Assembly (NCBI GenBank): GCA_003058525.1
Contig: QBVD01000061.1
Coordinates: 1 to 64,000 of the forward strand
DNA length: 64,000 nucleotides
Direction: 5' to 3'
DNA from: a gamma proteobacterium symbiont of Ctena orbiculata
GTDB lineage: Bacteria > Pseudomonadota > Gammaproteobacteria > Chromatiales > Chromatiaceae
Position 1 is the stretch's first letter, and every line of letters begins with the position of its first letter. Below are positions 37,336 through 45,932 of this stretch, piece after piece. Position numbers and translations under genes: made by a program. The notes under the pieces were generated by a model. The model was not told the DNA's origin, made no database searches, and saw only the letters and a program-made list of their open reading frames with translations.

Positions 37336-37853
37336 GTGATAATCCAGAGATAGTGATTGAAACAGTGGGAGAGTTTCTGGTGCATGCCCTTGAGCTGGAG
37401 GAGGCCTCCAGCGACCATTATGATGAGCTGGCGGACAGCATGGAGATACACAACAATCTTAAGGTTGCCGAGCTGTTCAGGAAGCTGGGAGACTATAGCC
37501 GACAGCACGCAAAAGAGGTGCATGAGCGTACTGCAGGCATCGAACTGCCGAAGATAACGCCGTGGGATTTCAAGTGGAAGTGCCCCTCTTCACCGGAATC
37601 GTTCTGTATGGAAGAGGCGAGCTATATGATGACCATTACCCAGGCGATGGAGATCGCACTGTTCAACGAGACCCGTGGCAGGGATTTCTACCAGCAGGTT
37701 GCCGACAACACACCGAACGATGAGGTGCGAAGAATCGCATTGGAGATGGTCGAAGAGGAGGGCTGGCATGTGGAGATGCTGCGTGAGTGGCAAACCAGTC
37801 TGCAAGAGGAGCCACCGCTGGACGATCTTGATCCGCCCAATATGCCAGAATGA
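37332..37853 (+). CDS. Ferritin-like (rubrerythrin-type) di-iron protein
   Basis: 173 residues, all helical. Di-iron ligands can be placed: Glu in ALELEEASSDHYDELAD (first helix, about 20), Glu and His in RQHAKEVHER, Glu in EIALFNETRGRDFY, and Glu-x-x-His in VEEEGWHVEML. No C-terminal rubredoxin domain. ATGA overlap with korB and a GAGGAG Shine-Dalgarno. It probably protects the oxygen-sensitive KorAB centres by removing peroxide or storing iron; the role is inferred from the coupling. Confidence 0.82.
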   Translation: MSDNPEIVIETVGEFLVHALELEEASSDHYDELADSMEIHNNLKVAELFRKLGDYSRQHAKEVHERTAGIELPKITPWDFKWKCPSSPESFCMEEASYMMTITQAMEIALFNETRGRDFYQQVADNTPNDEVRRIALEMVEEEGWHVEMLREWQTSLQEEPPLDDLDPPNMPE

Positions 37854-38019
37854 GGTTTCACGCTCTGCCTAAACAGATGTCACCGGTGATGTCTGCGATA
37901 ACCGTACGATACTAAGCTAAATCGGCTGCCAGTTATTTCTGTCGACGGGGCATATTAGAGGCCCAATCTGCAGCTGATGAATGGGCTGGTGAGTCCGTTT
38001 ACCTGCCCATCGTTGATGC

Positions 38020-38340
38020 TTAGCCGGCTTCCAAATGGGTGTCGCTGACTGATTTGCTCTCCCTCTCTATCTTTTGCTGCTCCTCTTGCTCCAACAACCT
38101 CAAAAGTTGGCCGAAGTAGTGGCTGAGATAGGTGGATGCGTTCAATGTGAACCATATGAATGTAAAGATCGCGGCGTAGACCTTCACTTCGAACATGGCA
38201 CCATCTCTATCCAGTTCCAAAAGCTTGGCGACATTTATCGGATCGATGAAGGTGAAAAAAATAATGGTGAGTAGACCTGCGATGATGGCGCTGGTCCAGA
38301 GATATCCTATCAGGCACTTACATTTCAATAAACTGAGCAT
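38020..38340 (-). CDS. Small membrane protein of unknown function
   Basis: 106 residues with two membrane segments (about 13-33 and 53-73) and a Glu/Gln/Lys-rich cytoplasmic tail (LLEQEEQQKIERESKS). GGAGG lies at good distance from the ATG, which supports a real gene. No domain recognised. It stands alone between the korAB operon and another orphan gene on the opposite strand. Confidence 0.6.
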   Translation of the reverse strand: MLSLLKCKCLIGYLWTSAIIAGLLTIIFFTFIDPINVAKLLELDRDGAMFEVKVYAAIFTFIWFTLNASTYLSHYFGQLLRLLEQEEQQKIERESKSVSDTHLEAG

Positions 38341-38637
38341 TCATATTCCTCCAGTTGGTCTTTCTATCTTCCCGGTGTTGCCAGGCTTATCGTTATAGTG
38401 TCTGTGCAAAGGTTAACAGGCAGACAGAGTGATATCACCATTTCTTAATCCAGGGAATCGGTGCCAGGTCTTTTTTACAACGCTTTAAGCATGCCTTAAG
38501 CATCATTCGCTAGTATTTTAACGATTATGCATGGTATGGGTGGAGGTCCGTAGTTGATCACTCGCTTCAATCTGTGGATGGTGATGCAATGGAAGGTTTT
38601 TTCAGAATCATGCGATGACAAGGAGGATGTTATATAA
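38341..38637. other. Intergenic region without a recognisable gene
   Basis: 297 bp between divergent orphan genes. It holds an imperfect palindrome TTAAGCATGCCTTAAGCA near 38484-38502 (two TTAAGCA-like half sites) and a 10-bp match (GTTAACAGGC, near 38412) to the MITE terminal repeat, too short to be secure. AGGAGG near 38621 serves the next gene. Confidence 0.3.
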
Positions 38638-39108
38638 ATGTTTAATTTTTTTGAAAAAAATCTGGAGAAAAGACTCCTTTGCAACCATCTGCTTTCGGTC
38701 GGATTGGAGTTGAGTGAGATTCCAACTGGTCTTGCCAGGCAACTCCTGCAGATAGTGCATCAACAGGTGACATCGGTATCGAGAAAATATAGACAGCCTG
38801 TCCATATCGTCTCTGAGAGCATTATCTGCTCCGCCGCCTGGGGTATCGCATATTGTCTGTTGGGTCCAAGCAAACTGCTTAACGTCTATCCTGAATTCAA
38901 GGACAGGACGGAAGAGACTGAGATGGAGTTGTTACTGTTTCAGGGTGGCAACAGTTCAGAAAACAATATCTATCAACAGATATTTAGGCTTCTGCTTGAT
39001 ACACCACACTGCCATCCTGAAGTGAAGGCTCTGTGCGAACAGACACGCTTGGCAACAGTAAAGAGTATTCCAGGTGTGTTTGACAACGGCTTCTTGTCGT
39101 TGCATTGA
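38638..39108 (+). CDS. Hypothetical soluble protein
   Basis: 156 residues starting MFNFFEKNLEKRLLCNHLL, with AGGAGG upstream. Predominantly helical, five to six Cys, no signal peptide; one moderately hydrophobic stretch (ESIICSAAWGIAYCLLG, about 60-77). No family recognised. The body is AT-richer than the neighbouring housekeeping genes and the gene sits next to a MITE, so it may be accessory. Confidence 0.55.
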   Translation: MFNFFEKNLEKRLLCNHLLSVGLELSEIPTGLARQLLQIVHQQVTSVSRKYRQPVHIVSESIICSAAWGIAYCLLGPSKLLNVYPEFKDRTEETEMELLLFQGGNSSENNIYQQIFRLLLDTPHCHPEVKALCEQTRLATVKSIPGVFDNGFLSLH

Positions 39109-39267
39109 TAACTGAAACCAGTCAGCTATCAATGAGATTGTCTTGGCTGGATCGATCATCGCTTCAAGTATTTTGGTGCAGTGCTTCTCTTTCGATGGAG
39201 CGTATTGGTGCCAGGATGACAATCGGAGAGATCAGGGGTGCCGTCAGCATTGCCCAGAGGATTACTC
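39109..39267 (+). other. Gap between the hypothetical gene and the MITE
   Basis: 159 bp in which no gene with a ribosome binding site or recognisable product was found. Short frames here run into the MITE and are not credible. Confidence 0.3.
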
Positions 39268-39536
39268 TAGGGCCTGTTAACACTAATCCAATACACCCTG
39301 CTGGGGCTGTTTTTGTGCCCAGCAAGGCAGAATGAGCGTAGTGTAGCTATTCTACATGAGCGAATGATAACGCCGCTGGGGGCGAAAACAGCCCCAGCCC
39401 TTCGGGTTGTGCCTGAAAAAGCGCCACTCGGCGTTGCTCGTCGCTCATTTGGAATAACCAAACCTCTCTCCTCGCGCCTTGATTGGCGCTTTTTCAGACA
39501 CAACAGGGCGCATTGGATTAGTGTTAACAGGCCCTA
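39268..39536 (+). mobile_element. MITE-like element, copy 1, flanked by TA
   Basis: 265 bp between two TA dinucleotides (39268-39269 and 39535-39536). The ends are perfect 23-bp inverted repeats starting GGGCCTGTTAACACTAATCC, extended imperfectly inward. Internally CTGAAAAAGCGCCA pairs with a TGGCGCTTTTTCAG about 70 bp later, and GGGGCTGTTTT pairs with AAAACAGCCCC, so the whole element can fold into nested stems. No transposase. A TA target duplication with GGG ends suggests mobilisation by an IS630/Tc1-mariner-type transposase elsewhere. A second copy, in opposite orientation, is at 63173-63468. Confidence 0.85.
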
Positions 39537-39597
39537 AGACCGCGCCCTTAAAGAGGGATGCCAAGCGTTCCCGGCGACTGTGTAAAAAACCTCCAAT

Positions 39598-42087
39598 TCA
39601 TGCTTTTCTCATAGTCACCAGAGGCGGGGTATTGAGCAGTGACCGGCTGGCCAGGGTACCCGCAATACCGACACATACCGCGCCTCCCAGCAGGGCGGTC
39701 ACCCACATCGAAAAATTGAGTTCCCAGGGTAGATTGAATACCGCATTTGCCAGTGAATAACTGATCGCACTGGCCAATGCAGCTGATATCAGGCCGGCCA
39801 ATCCACCGAGCAGAGCAAATTCCAGCAGGGTGGAGAGCAGCAGGATGCTACGTTTGACACCTAGTGTGCGTAATATGGCGGTTTCCTGTACCTTCAGTTC
39901 ATGGCTTGCCTGAATGCCTGTGTAGAGTACGATCAGTCCGGCGGCAAGGGTAAACAGGAAAACCGACTCTACCGCCAGGGCTCCGCGATCCATGATGGTA
40001 CGCACCTGCCTCATCAGTGCAGTGACGTCCAGTGCCGTGATACTGGGGAAACGATGGATCAGACTGTGCAGGACCTGCCTCTTTTCAACAGGCAGATAGA
40101 AGCTGGTGATGTAGGTGGCCGGTTGTTGGACCAGTAACCCCGGTGTACCGATAACAAAGAAATTAACATTGAACGAGTCCCATTCCACCGAACGAAGGTT
40201 TTCTACGCGGCCCATAACACGGCTGCCGGCAACCTCGAACTCCAGCTCCGCGCCGAGGGGTATCCCCAGGGTCTCCGCCAATCCCAGCTCCACCGAGAAC
40301 CAAGATTCATTCTGCTGCGATTCCAACCACCAACGGCCAGAGACGATTTTATTGTCGCGCTGGGGCTGGGTTGCATGGCTTATGTTGAAATCCCTGGTTG
40401 CAAGCCGCTGAGCCCTGGGGTTGTCGTACTTGTCGCGACTGACCGGATCCCCATCAATACTGACCAGTCGGCCGCGGATCATGGGAAACAGTCCGTTCGT
40501 CATGATGCCGCCCTGGGCCAGCAGATCACGCACGGCTTCGACCTCATCGGGCTGGATATTGATCAGAAACTGGTTGGGGCTGTCGTCGGGAAGCGCGCCC
40601 TGCCAACTGGATAACAGATCGACCCTGACAATCGCCAGCAGCAATAACACTGTGAAACCCAAACCGAAACCGGTCAGCTGCATGGTGGTTGTGGCTGGAT
40701 TGCGTGACAGGCTGGCCAGTCCATAGCGCCATGAACCGGCCGTAAGATGTCGTAACGGCGCCAGTACAAAGACCAGCAGGCGCGAAATCAAGAGCAGAAT
40801 TGTCAGTCCGGCCAGGAGACCGGAAATCAGGCGCAAGGCCATCTCGTCATTGCCGATTTGCCATACCAGCAATATGCTCAATGAGAGCAGGGCGGCCATC
40901 AGAAAGAGCCTGTAGCTGATGGGTGGGGCGTCCAGGTGACGTCTGAACACGCGCAATGGAGGCACTTCGCCAAGGCGAATGATGGAGGGTAGAGAGAAAC
41001 CGATCAGCACCAGAATGCCGGTGATAAGGCCCGATACCAGGGGCCAGGCCGTTGGCGCCGGGATCTGGCTGGTGAACCAGTGACCGATCAGTCGAATAAG
41101 CAGGGTCTGCACGCCCAATCCGGTGATTACGCCGATGATGCTGGCGATCAGCCCGAGACTCAACAGTCGTAGAATGAATATCCGGGTGACTTGCCGGCGA
41201 CTGGCGCCAAGGCATCTCAGCAGGGCACTGCTATCCGACTGCCGTTCCACAAAACGGCGGCTGGAGAGTGCTACGGCCACCATGCACAGCAGGATGGCGG
41301 TGGCAGCGGCAAGGCGCAGAAAGCGCCCCCCCTGGTCCAGAGCACTACGCAGTTCCGGCCGTGCCGTGCGGATATCCTCAACCTGCAGACCACCGATATT
41401 CTGATCTTCCACCCAATACCGGTAGTCGCTCATCTCAGAAGGGGGACCCGCTATCAGCAAGTAGTGCCTGACCCGGCTTGCGGGACCCAGCAAGCCGGTC
41501 TCCTCTATATCGCCGATGGGGATCAGCAACCTGGGCGCCAATTGAAACAGATTGGCTGAACGGTCCGGTTCATAGACGATGATGCGACTGACCCTGAAAC
41601 TGTGTTTCCCCACTTTGATCTCATCACCGATAGCGACGCCCAGCAGAGGCAGCAGGCGTTCCTCCAGCCAGGCCTCTCCCGAAGCCGGTACGGTATCGGC
41701 AGCACGGTCCGCTCCAGTCACGCTGTCACGCACCCGCATCTGTCCACGCAGTGGGTAGGTGTCGGAGACCCCTTTGACCTGGACCAGCTGGGTCGAGTCG
41801 CGATGCAGGATGACACTGGGGAAGCTGAGGGTCTTAGCATGGGCGAGCTGTCTTCGTTCAGCTTCCTGAAGAAGAAACCCGGGCAGTGGCTGGTTGCTCT
41901 CGACCCTCAGATCGGCCGCCAGCACCTCGCTCGCCTGGCGTGCCATGGCACGTTCAATGCGGTCGGTAAAGAAACCCACCGAAGTTACCGAGGCCACGGC
42001 GATCACCAGCGCAATGGCCAATAACCTTAGCTCCCCGGCACGCCAATCCCGGCGCAGCAATCTCAATGCAAAACGGAGTGAGTTCAA
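39598..42087 (-). CDS. ybbP: ABC transporter permease YbbP (FtsX-like)
   Basis: 829 residues. N-terminal membrane helix (about 20-40), a periplasmic MacB-like domain, then a four-helix FtsX block (about 255-420), a second periplasmic domain and a last FtsX block (about 695-820, SHELKVQETAILRTLGVKRS). This is the duplicated-FtsX layout of YbbP. It overlaps the ybbA stop by 4 bases. YbbAP is thought to be a mechanotransmission-type ABC system working with the TesA esterase encoded next door, the same arrangement as in E. coli. Confidence 0.9.
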   Translation of the reverse strand: MNSLRFALRLLRRDWRAGELRLLAIALVIAVASVTSVGFFTDRIERAMARQASEVLAADLRVESNQPLPGFLLQEAERRQLAHAKTLSFPSVILHRDSTQLVQVKGVSDTYPLRGQMRVRDSVTGADRAADTVPASGEAWLEERLLPLLGVAIGDEIKVGKHSFRVSRIIVYEPDRSANLFQLAPRLLIPIGDIEETGLLGPASRVRHYLLIAGPPSEMSDYRYWVEDQNIGGLQVEDIRTARPELRSALDQGGRFLRLAAATAILLCMVAVALSSRRFVERQSDSSALLRCLGASRRQVTRIFILRLLSLGLIASIIGVITGLGVQTLLIRLIGHWFTSQIPAPTAWPLVSGLITGILVLIGFSLPSIIRLGEVPPLRVFRRHLDAPPISYRLFLMAALLSLSILLVWQIGNDEMALRLISGLLAGLTILLLISRLLVFVLAPLRHLTAGSWRYGLASLSRNPATTTMQLTGFGLGFTVLLLLAIVRVDLLSSWQGALPDDSPNQFLINIQPDEVEAVRDLLAQGGIMTNGLFPMIRGRLVSIDGDPVSRDKYDNPRAQRLATRDFNISHATQPQRDNKIVSGRWWLESQQNESWFSVELGLAETLGIPLGAELEFEVAGSRVMGRVENLRSVEWDSFNVNFFVIGTPGLLVQQPATYITSFYLPVEKRQVLHSLIHRFPSITALDVTALMRQVRTIMDRGALAVESVFLFTLAAGLIVLYTGIQASHELKVQETAILRTLGVKRSILLLSTLLEFALLGGLAGLISAALASAISYSLANAVFNLPWELNFSMWVTALLGGAVCVGIAGTLASRSLLNTPPLVTMRKA

Positions 42088-42776
42088 GCTTCGCTCTCCA
42101 ACATGCCGTCGCGGAGATAGAGGCGACGATCGCAGCGACCGGCCAGCATCTCGTCGTGGGTGACCAGAATCAGTACGGTTTGGCTCTGCTCCTGCAGTTT
42201 GAACAGCAGATCGGCCACCCGTTCTCCGGTGTGGGCATCCAGGTTGGCTGTCGGTTCGTCCGCAAACAGAATCCTGGGGTTCGGGGCAAATGCGCGTGCC
42301 AATGCCACTCGCTGTTGTTCACCTCCCGAAAGTTGGGAAGGGTAGTGGTGCAGGCGCTGTGCCAGTCCGGCTTGTGACAGGGCGGCCTTGGCCGCCTGTT
42401 CGGGATCCTGATGTCCCGCCAGTTCGAGGGGTAACATGACATTCTCCAGGGCAGTCATGCCGGAGAGCAGTTGGAATGACTGGAAAACAAAGCCCACCTT
42501 GCCGGCACGCAGCGCGGCACGACCATCCTCATCCAATCCGCTCAAGGGAGTGTCGAACAGTCTGACCTCACCGGAGGAGGCCTGGTCCAAACCGGCCAGC
42601 AATCCCAGCAGCGTGGATTTACCCGAGCCCGAGGCGCCGAGGATCGCCACTGCCTCGCCGGGTGACACTTCCAGGTCGATCCGCTGCAGGATATCTATCC
42701 GGCCTGCAGCTGTCTCGACGAACTTCACCAGGCCACTTGCGGTCACAGGGTGTTGATTGGATGATGGTTGCAACAT
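42084..42776 (-). CDS. ybbA: ABC transporter ATP-binding protein YbbA
   Basis: 230 residues from the ATG at 42776 (AGGA 9 nt upstream on the minus strand); longer readings run through the tesA gene and are rejected. Walker A GASGSGKSTLL near 45-55, signature LSGGEQQRVALARA near 148, Walker B ILFADEPTANLD near 171. LolD/MacB-class ATPase. Its start codon shares bases with the tesA start codon on the opposite strand (CATG at 42774-42777). Confidence 0.93.
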   Translation of the reverse strand: MLQPSSNQHPVTASGLVKFVETAAGRIDILQRIDLEVSPGEAVAILGASGSGKSTLLGLLAGLDQASSGEVRLFDTPLSGLDEDGRAALRAGKVGFVFQSFQLLSGMTALENVMLPLELAGHQDPEQAAKAALSQAGLAQRLHHYPSQLSGGEQQRVALARAFAPNPRILFADEPTANLDAHTGERVADLLFKLQEQSQTVLILVTHDEMLAGRCDRRLYLRDGMLESEA

Positions 42777-43416
42777 GAAAAAGATCCTACTGCTGTTATT
42801 AATTTTCTCTCTGACATGGCCAGTGGTGCTGAGTGCGGCGATGCCCAAAATATTGGTTGTCGGTGACAGCTTGAGTGCCGGGTATGGTGTCACCACCGAG
42901 CGGCGATGGGTGACACTCCTGACAATGCGTCTTGAGAAGCATTGTGACTCCTTCAGCGTAGTCAATGCCAGTATCAGCGGTGACACGAGCAAGGGTGGGC
43001 TAAGCCGACTTCCGGCACTTCTGACCAATCACCGGCCCGATATCGTCGTTATCGAACTTGGCGGGAATGACGGTTTGCGTGGTATCGCCATCAAAACCAT
43101 GCGGCACAATCTGCAACAGATGGTGCGTCTAGCCAAACAGACCAATGCTTCAGTGCTACTATTGGGTGTCCGCTTGCCGGCGAACTATGGCGAGGATTTC
43201 GTCAATGCCTTCCACCAAGTCTATTATGATGTCGCCGAAGCGGAATCAGTTCCCCTGGTGCCCTTCTTTTTGCAGGATGTGGCCCTGGATAAACAGCTCA
43301 TGCAAGCCGATGGCGTTCATCCCAATGACCAGGCCCAGCCCGTTCTGTTGGACAATGTTTGGCCAGAGCTACGCTCGATAATTATCGATAGAGGCCTGGT
43401 GGTCGGTTGTAATTGA
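42775..43416 (+). CDS. tesA: TesA-type esterase / acyl-CoA thioesterase I
   Basis: 213 residues. Signal peptide about 1-21 (MKKILLLLLIFSLTWPVV...). SGNH blocks: GDSLSAGYG with the nucleophile Ser (about 30-38), the Gly in block II region, ELGGNDGLRG (block III, about 93-102) and DGVHPND with catalytic Asp/His (about 180-186). Periplasmic lysophospholipase/thioesterase. An in-frame TTG at 42757 is rejected because it would precede the signal peptide. Divergent from ybbA with interleaved start codons. Confidence 0.93.
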   Translation: MKKILLLLLIFSLTWPVVLSAAMPKILVVGDSLSAGYGVTTERRWVTLLTMRLEKHCDSFSVVNASISGDTSKGGLSRLPALLTNHRPDIVVIELGGNDGLRGIAIKTMRHNLQQMVRLAKQTNASVLLLGVRLPANYGEDFVNAFHQVYYDVAEAESVPLVPFFLQDVALDKQLMQADGVHPNDQAQPVLLDNVWPELRSIIIDRGLVVGCN

Positions 43417-43434
43417 CAAATAATGGGATTCAAG

Positions 43435-43463
43435 CTTTTATGGCCCGGAATTATGGGTATAAT
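43435..43463 (+). promoter_or_regulatory. Promoter of the SRP RNA gene
   Basis: A perfect -10 TATAAT lies at 43458-43463, 13 bp before the predicted 5' end of the RNA at 43477. The matching -35 position (43435-43440, CTTTTA) is weak. The consensus -10 fits a strong constitutive RNA promoter. Confidence 0.65.
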
Positions 43464-43476
43464 CCCCAGCTCTTAT

Positions 43477-43588
43477 GGCGGTAGGTATCGGTCCCCCCGC
43501 AACGAGAAGCTGTGAACCCCGTCAGGCCCGGAAGGGAGCAGCGGCAGCAGTGGCATCGTGTGCCGGGGTGTGGCTGGTACTTCCCGCC
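43477..43588 (+). ncRNA. ffs: Bacterial small SRP RNA (4.5S RNA)
   Basis: About 112 nt. GTCAGGCCCGGAAGGGAGCA is the conserved apical part of the SRP RNA with the GGAA tetraloop and the Ffh-binding symmetric loop; TGTGCCGGGGTGTGGCTGG is the matching 3' arm. The ends GGCGG and CCGCC pair, closing the long hairpin. Partner of Ffh and FtsY in co-translational membrane targeting. Ends were set by base pairing and may be off by several nt. Confidence 0.93.
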
Positions 43589-43629
43589 ACCATCAACAGG
43601 ACCGAATAGAGAGCGTCCCGCTCGAGCAT

Positions 43630-44337
43630 TCAATTTGCTGTGTAGGCCTGTTTGTAGTCGTTATACTCTGCAATCACATGTCGCATGACGTCATCCTGAT
43701 AGGGCTGCAGTCCCCTTAAAGCCATATACTTAGCGCCGCGCCCAACCTGGATTCCCGCTTCCATAAACCGAAAGTCGAGGCGTACCGTACCCTTTTTTCC
43801 CTGTATATCCAAATATGAGCCGGTGGATTCCAGCTTGGGATCACTTAGGTCTAGGCGGTCAAGATAGATCTCCATGCTCTGGTACATAACCAGTGGCCGT
43901 GCTGGGTTTATCATGACCCCCTCTGCAGCCATCAGCGGCACGAGTATGTGGGGAAACGCCTTGCCCGAGAAAGCGACATAACGGCTGGAGAGGCATCCGA
44001 TCAGTTGCGGATCATGGGTGGTATCCCCTTCACGCTTGATTGAGAGGTACTGCTTGCCTTTTTCATCCACTACATCAATCTGTGATAGATCGCCGTCGGG
44101 GAAGATCACCGCATTGTCTCTCACCATGCCGGAGAAGGTGAAATGCATATGCTGGCTCAATCCGAGATAGTCGAGGGCAACTGAAAAGAGCAGGTCGCCG
44201 GGCACACAAAACATCTTTGCATCAGGATTGTGTAACGGATTGAAATCATTAGCAATATCTTTCGCAAATCGACTGGCTTGGTCGCGCGTGAACTTGACCT
44301 GGTTACCTTTGGCAGTGAAATAGTTGGCCAACACCAT
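43630..44337 (-). CDS. DUF3581-family protein
   Basis: 235 residues. The conserved N-terminus FAKDIANDFNPLHNPDAKMF then CVPGDLLFSVALDY is typical of DUF3581 proteins of marine and aquatic gammaproteobacteria. The N-D-F-N-P-L-H segment resembles the active-site loop of MaoC-like hotdog hydratases (D-x-N-P-x-H), so an acyl-thioester substrate is possible. No signal peptide. Converges on ffs; no visible terminator between them. Confidence 0.8.
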   Translation of the reverse strand: MVLANYFTAKGNQVKFTRDQASRFAKDIANDFNPLHNPDAKMFCVPGDLLFSVALDYLGLSQHMHFTFSGMVRDNAVIFPDGDLSQIDVVDEKGKQYLSIKREGDTTHDPQLIGCLSSRYVAFSGKAFPHILVPLMAAEGVMINPARPLVMYQSMEIYLDRLDLSDPKLESTGSYLDIQGKKGTVRLDFRFMEAGIQVGRGAKYMALRGLQPYQDDVMRHVIAEYNDYKQAYTAN

Positions 44338-44539
44338 GACAGCAATCCCATTATTTCAGACGTGCGCGATCATATCAGGAGCTGCTTGATCAGCATAGAT
44401 GGAATCCGGATAACAGTGTGACGTACACGGGTATTTCTCAATCGAGCGACCAAACCGGAGCCATTCAAACCATCTTCGATCGGGACGATGAATGGATATG
44501 ATAAAGTAGCTCTGTCTATCCACCGTGGAGTTGCCCCTG

Positions 44540-44869
44540 ATGACTTTGGATTTAGAGACGACTAAAGCAAAGTTCGGCGTCGGCGAACTTGTCTACCACC
44601 GTTTATTCGACTATCGCGGAGTCATAGTGGACGTGGACGCAAAGTTCATGCTGAGTGATGAGTGGTATGATCAGGTCGCCCGCACCCGGCCACCAAAGGA
44701 TCAGCCCTGGTATCGGGTGCTGGTCCACAGCGCCAATAACGAAACCTATGTGGCAGAACGCAATCTGACAACTGATATGAGTAGAGAACCGGTCGATCAC
44801 CCCTTGATAAAGGATTTTTTTGACGACTTCATTGACGGTAGATATGTAACCGGCAGGCGAGCCAACTGA
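44540..44869 (+). CDS. hspQ: Heat-shock protein HspQ
   Basis: 109 residues. KFGVGELVYHRLFDYRGVI (about 10-28), then DQPWYRVLVHSANNETYVAE and a C-terminal DDFIDGRYV match HspQ (hemimethylated-DNA-binding YccV-like fold), a Lon specificity factor and stress protein. The ATG at 44540 has GGAG 9 nt upstream; an in-frame GTG at 44525 is less likely. 17 bp before the DUF3465 gene, so co-transcribed. Confidence 0.93.
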   Translation: MTLDLETTKAKFGVGELVYHRLFDYRGVIVDVDAKFMLSDEWYDQVARTRPPKDQPWYRVLVHSANNETYVAERNLTTDMSREPVDHPLIKDFFDDFIDGRYVTGRRAN

Positions 44870-44886
44870 AAACGGGTAGAGACATT

Positions 44887-45339
44887 TTGTCGCTGTTGAA
44901 AAAAATTGCCGCTGTTCTCGTTATCCTTCTTGCAGGCTATTTCGGACTGCTACAGCAAGTGGGAAACGCCCCGGTCGGACTTCCCGATGGATCGGAGCAT
45001 TCAGTAGGCGATGATCAGATTACACGCGCCTTTCGGCAGCGGGCAAAGGATTTACGGGTAAGGGGTGAAGGAGAGGTGATCAGACTGCTTGCGGATGATC
45101 TTGACGGCAGTAGACATCAACGGTTCATCATTCGCCTGGATTCCGGCCATACCGTATTGATTGCGCACAATATCGATCTCGCACCGAGAGTGGATGCTCT
45201 CGATAAAGGCGACAGTATTGAGTTTTCCGGTATCTATGAGTGGAATGATAGGGGGGGTGTGGTGCACTGGACCCATCATGATCCTCAGGGCAGGCGGCAG
45301 GGAGGCTGGATTGAGCACCGGGGTAAGCGTTACCGGTGA
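44887..45339 (+). CDS. DUF3465-family exported protein
   Basis: 150 residues from a TTG start with a weak GGTAGAGAC upstream. Signal-anchor or signal peptide at about 5-22. The body is a small OB-like beta barrel: GEGEVIRLLADDLDGSRHQR, IIRLDSGHTVLIAHNIDLAP, SIEFSGIYEWNDRGGVVHWTHHDP, matching DUF3465. Function unknown; probably periplasmic and possibly nucleic-acid or ligand binding by fold. Confidence 0.82.
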   Translation: MSLLKKIAAVLVILLAGYFGLLQQVGNAPVGLPDGSEHSVGDDQITRAFRQRAKDLRVRGEGEVIRLLADDLDGSRHQRFIIRLDSGHTVLIAHNIDLAPRVDALDKGDSIEFSGIYEWNDRGGVVHWTHHDPQGRRQGGWIEHRGKRYR

Positions 45340-45446
45340 TCATCACGGCTATCCCCCTGTTTGTTGCCCATTGCCATGTTGCCAAATTGCTATTTGGTTT
45401 TCGATCTAGATGCGAGTCATGAATAATGCAGGAGCAGGATGAGACA

Positions 45447-45932
45447 ATGCTTGCGGTGATTCCGCATCACTCGGCAAGATGGCTGCGCTGGTTACTGTTT
45501 CTTTCCACTTGTCTGCTGCTTGCGGGCCTCTATTTGCCCATGCTGACGTTGACCAAGTTTCTGTTTATCGCCAACTCGTTTTCAGTCATATCGGGTATTC
45601 TCGAGTTGTTGCAGCGGGGGCACTGGTTTCTGTTTATTCTGGTGGGGGTGTTCAGCGTGGTACTGCCCATCTTGAAGATTCTGCTGTTATATCTGCTGCT
45701 GCAACTGCGTGAAGTCAACTCGGCCCGATATATCCGAATCCTGAGGATGATGCACGATTACGGACGTTGGGGAATGTTGGATGTCATGGTAGTTGCAGTT
45801 ATGATCGTTACGGTAAAATTGGACGTAATTGCTGAGATTGAACTGCATGCCGGGCTCTATCTGTTTGCTGCAGCGGTTTTACTGATCATGTATGTCACAC
45901 ATCGGGTTGCCGGCTTTATACAATCAAAATGA
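45447..45932 (+). CDS. Paraquat-inducible protein A-like membrane protein
   Basis: 161 residues with four membrane helices (roughly 12-32, 42-62, 65-85, 105-155 region). LLAGLYLPMLTLTKFLF and then FSVVLPILKILLLYLL match the PqiA half-module (full PqiA has two modules). The ATG at 45447 has AGGA 7 nt upstream; one 21 bp upstream (45426) is an alternative. Single-module PqiA proteins are linked to MCE lipid transport systems elsewhere, but no MCE gene is near. Overlaps ybaK by 4 bases. Confidence 0.83.
   Translation: MLAVIPHHSARWLRWLLFLSTCLLLAGLYLPMLTLTKFLFIANSFSVISGILELLQRGHWFLFILVGVFSVVLPILKILLLYLLLQLREVNSARYIRILRMMHDYGRWGMLDVMVVAVMIVTVKLDVIAEIELHAGLYLFAAAVLLIMYVTHRVAGFIQSK

Noticed and set aside
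39267..39537. Open frames on both strands of MITE copy 1 (about 74-78 residues) similar to frames in copy 2
   Set aside because: The similarity follows from the repeat itself. Both strands are open, the frames end in the terminal repeat, and the peptides are Arg/Pro/Ser-rich without start signals; no protein function is supported.
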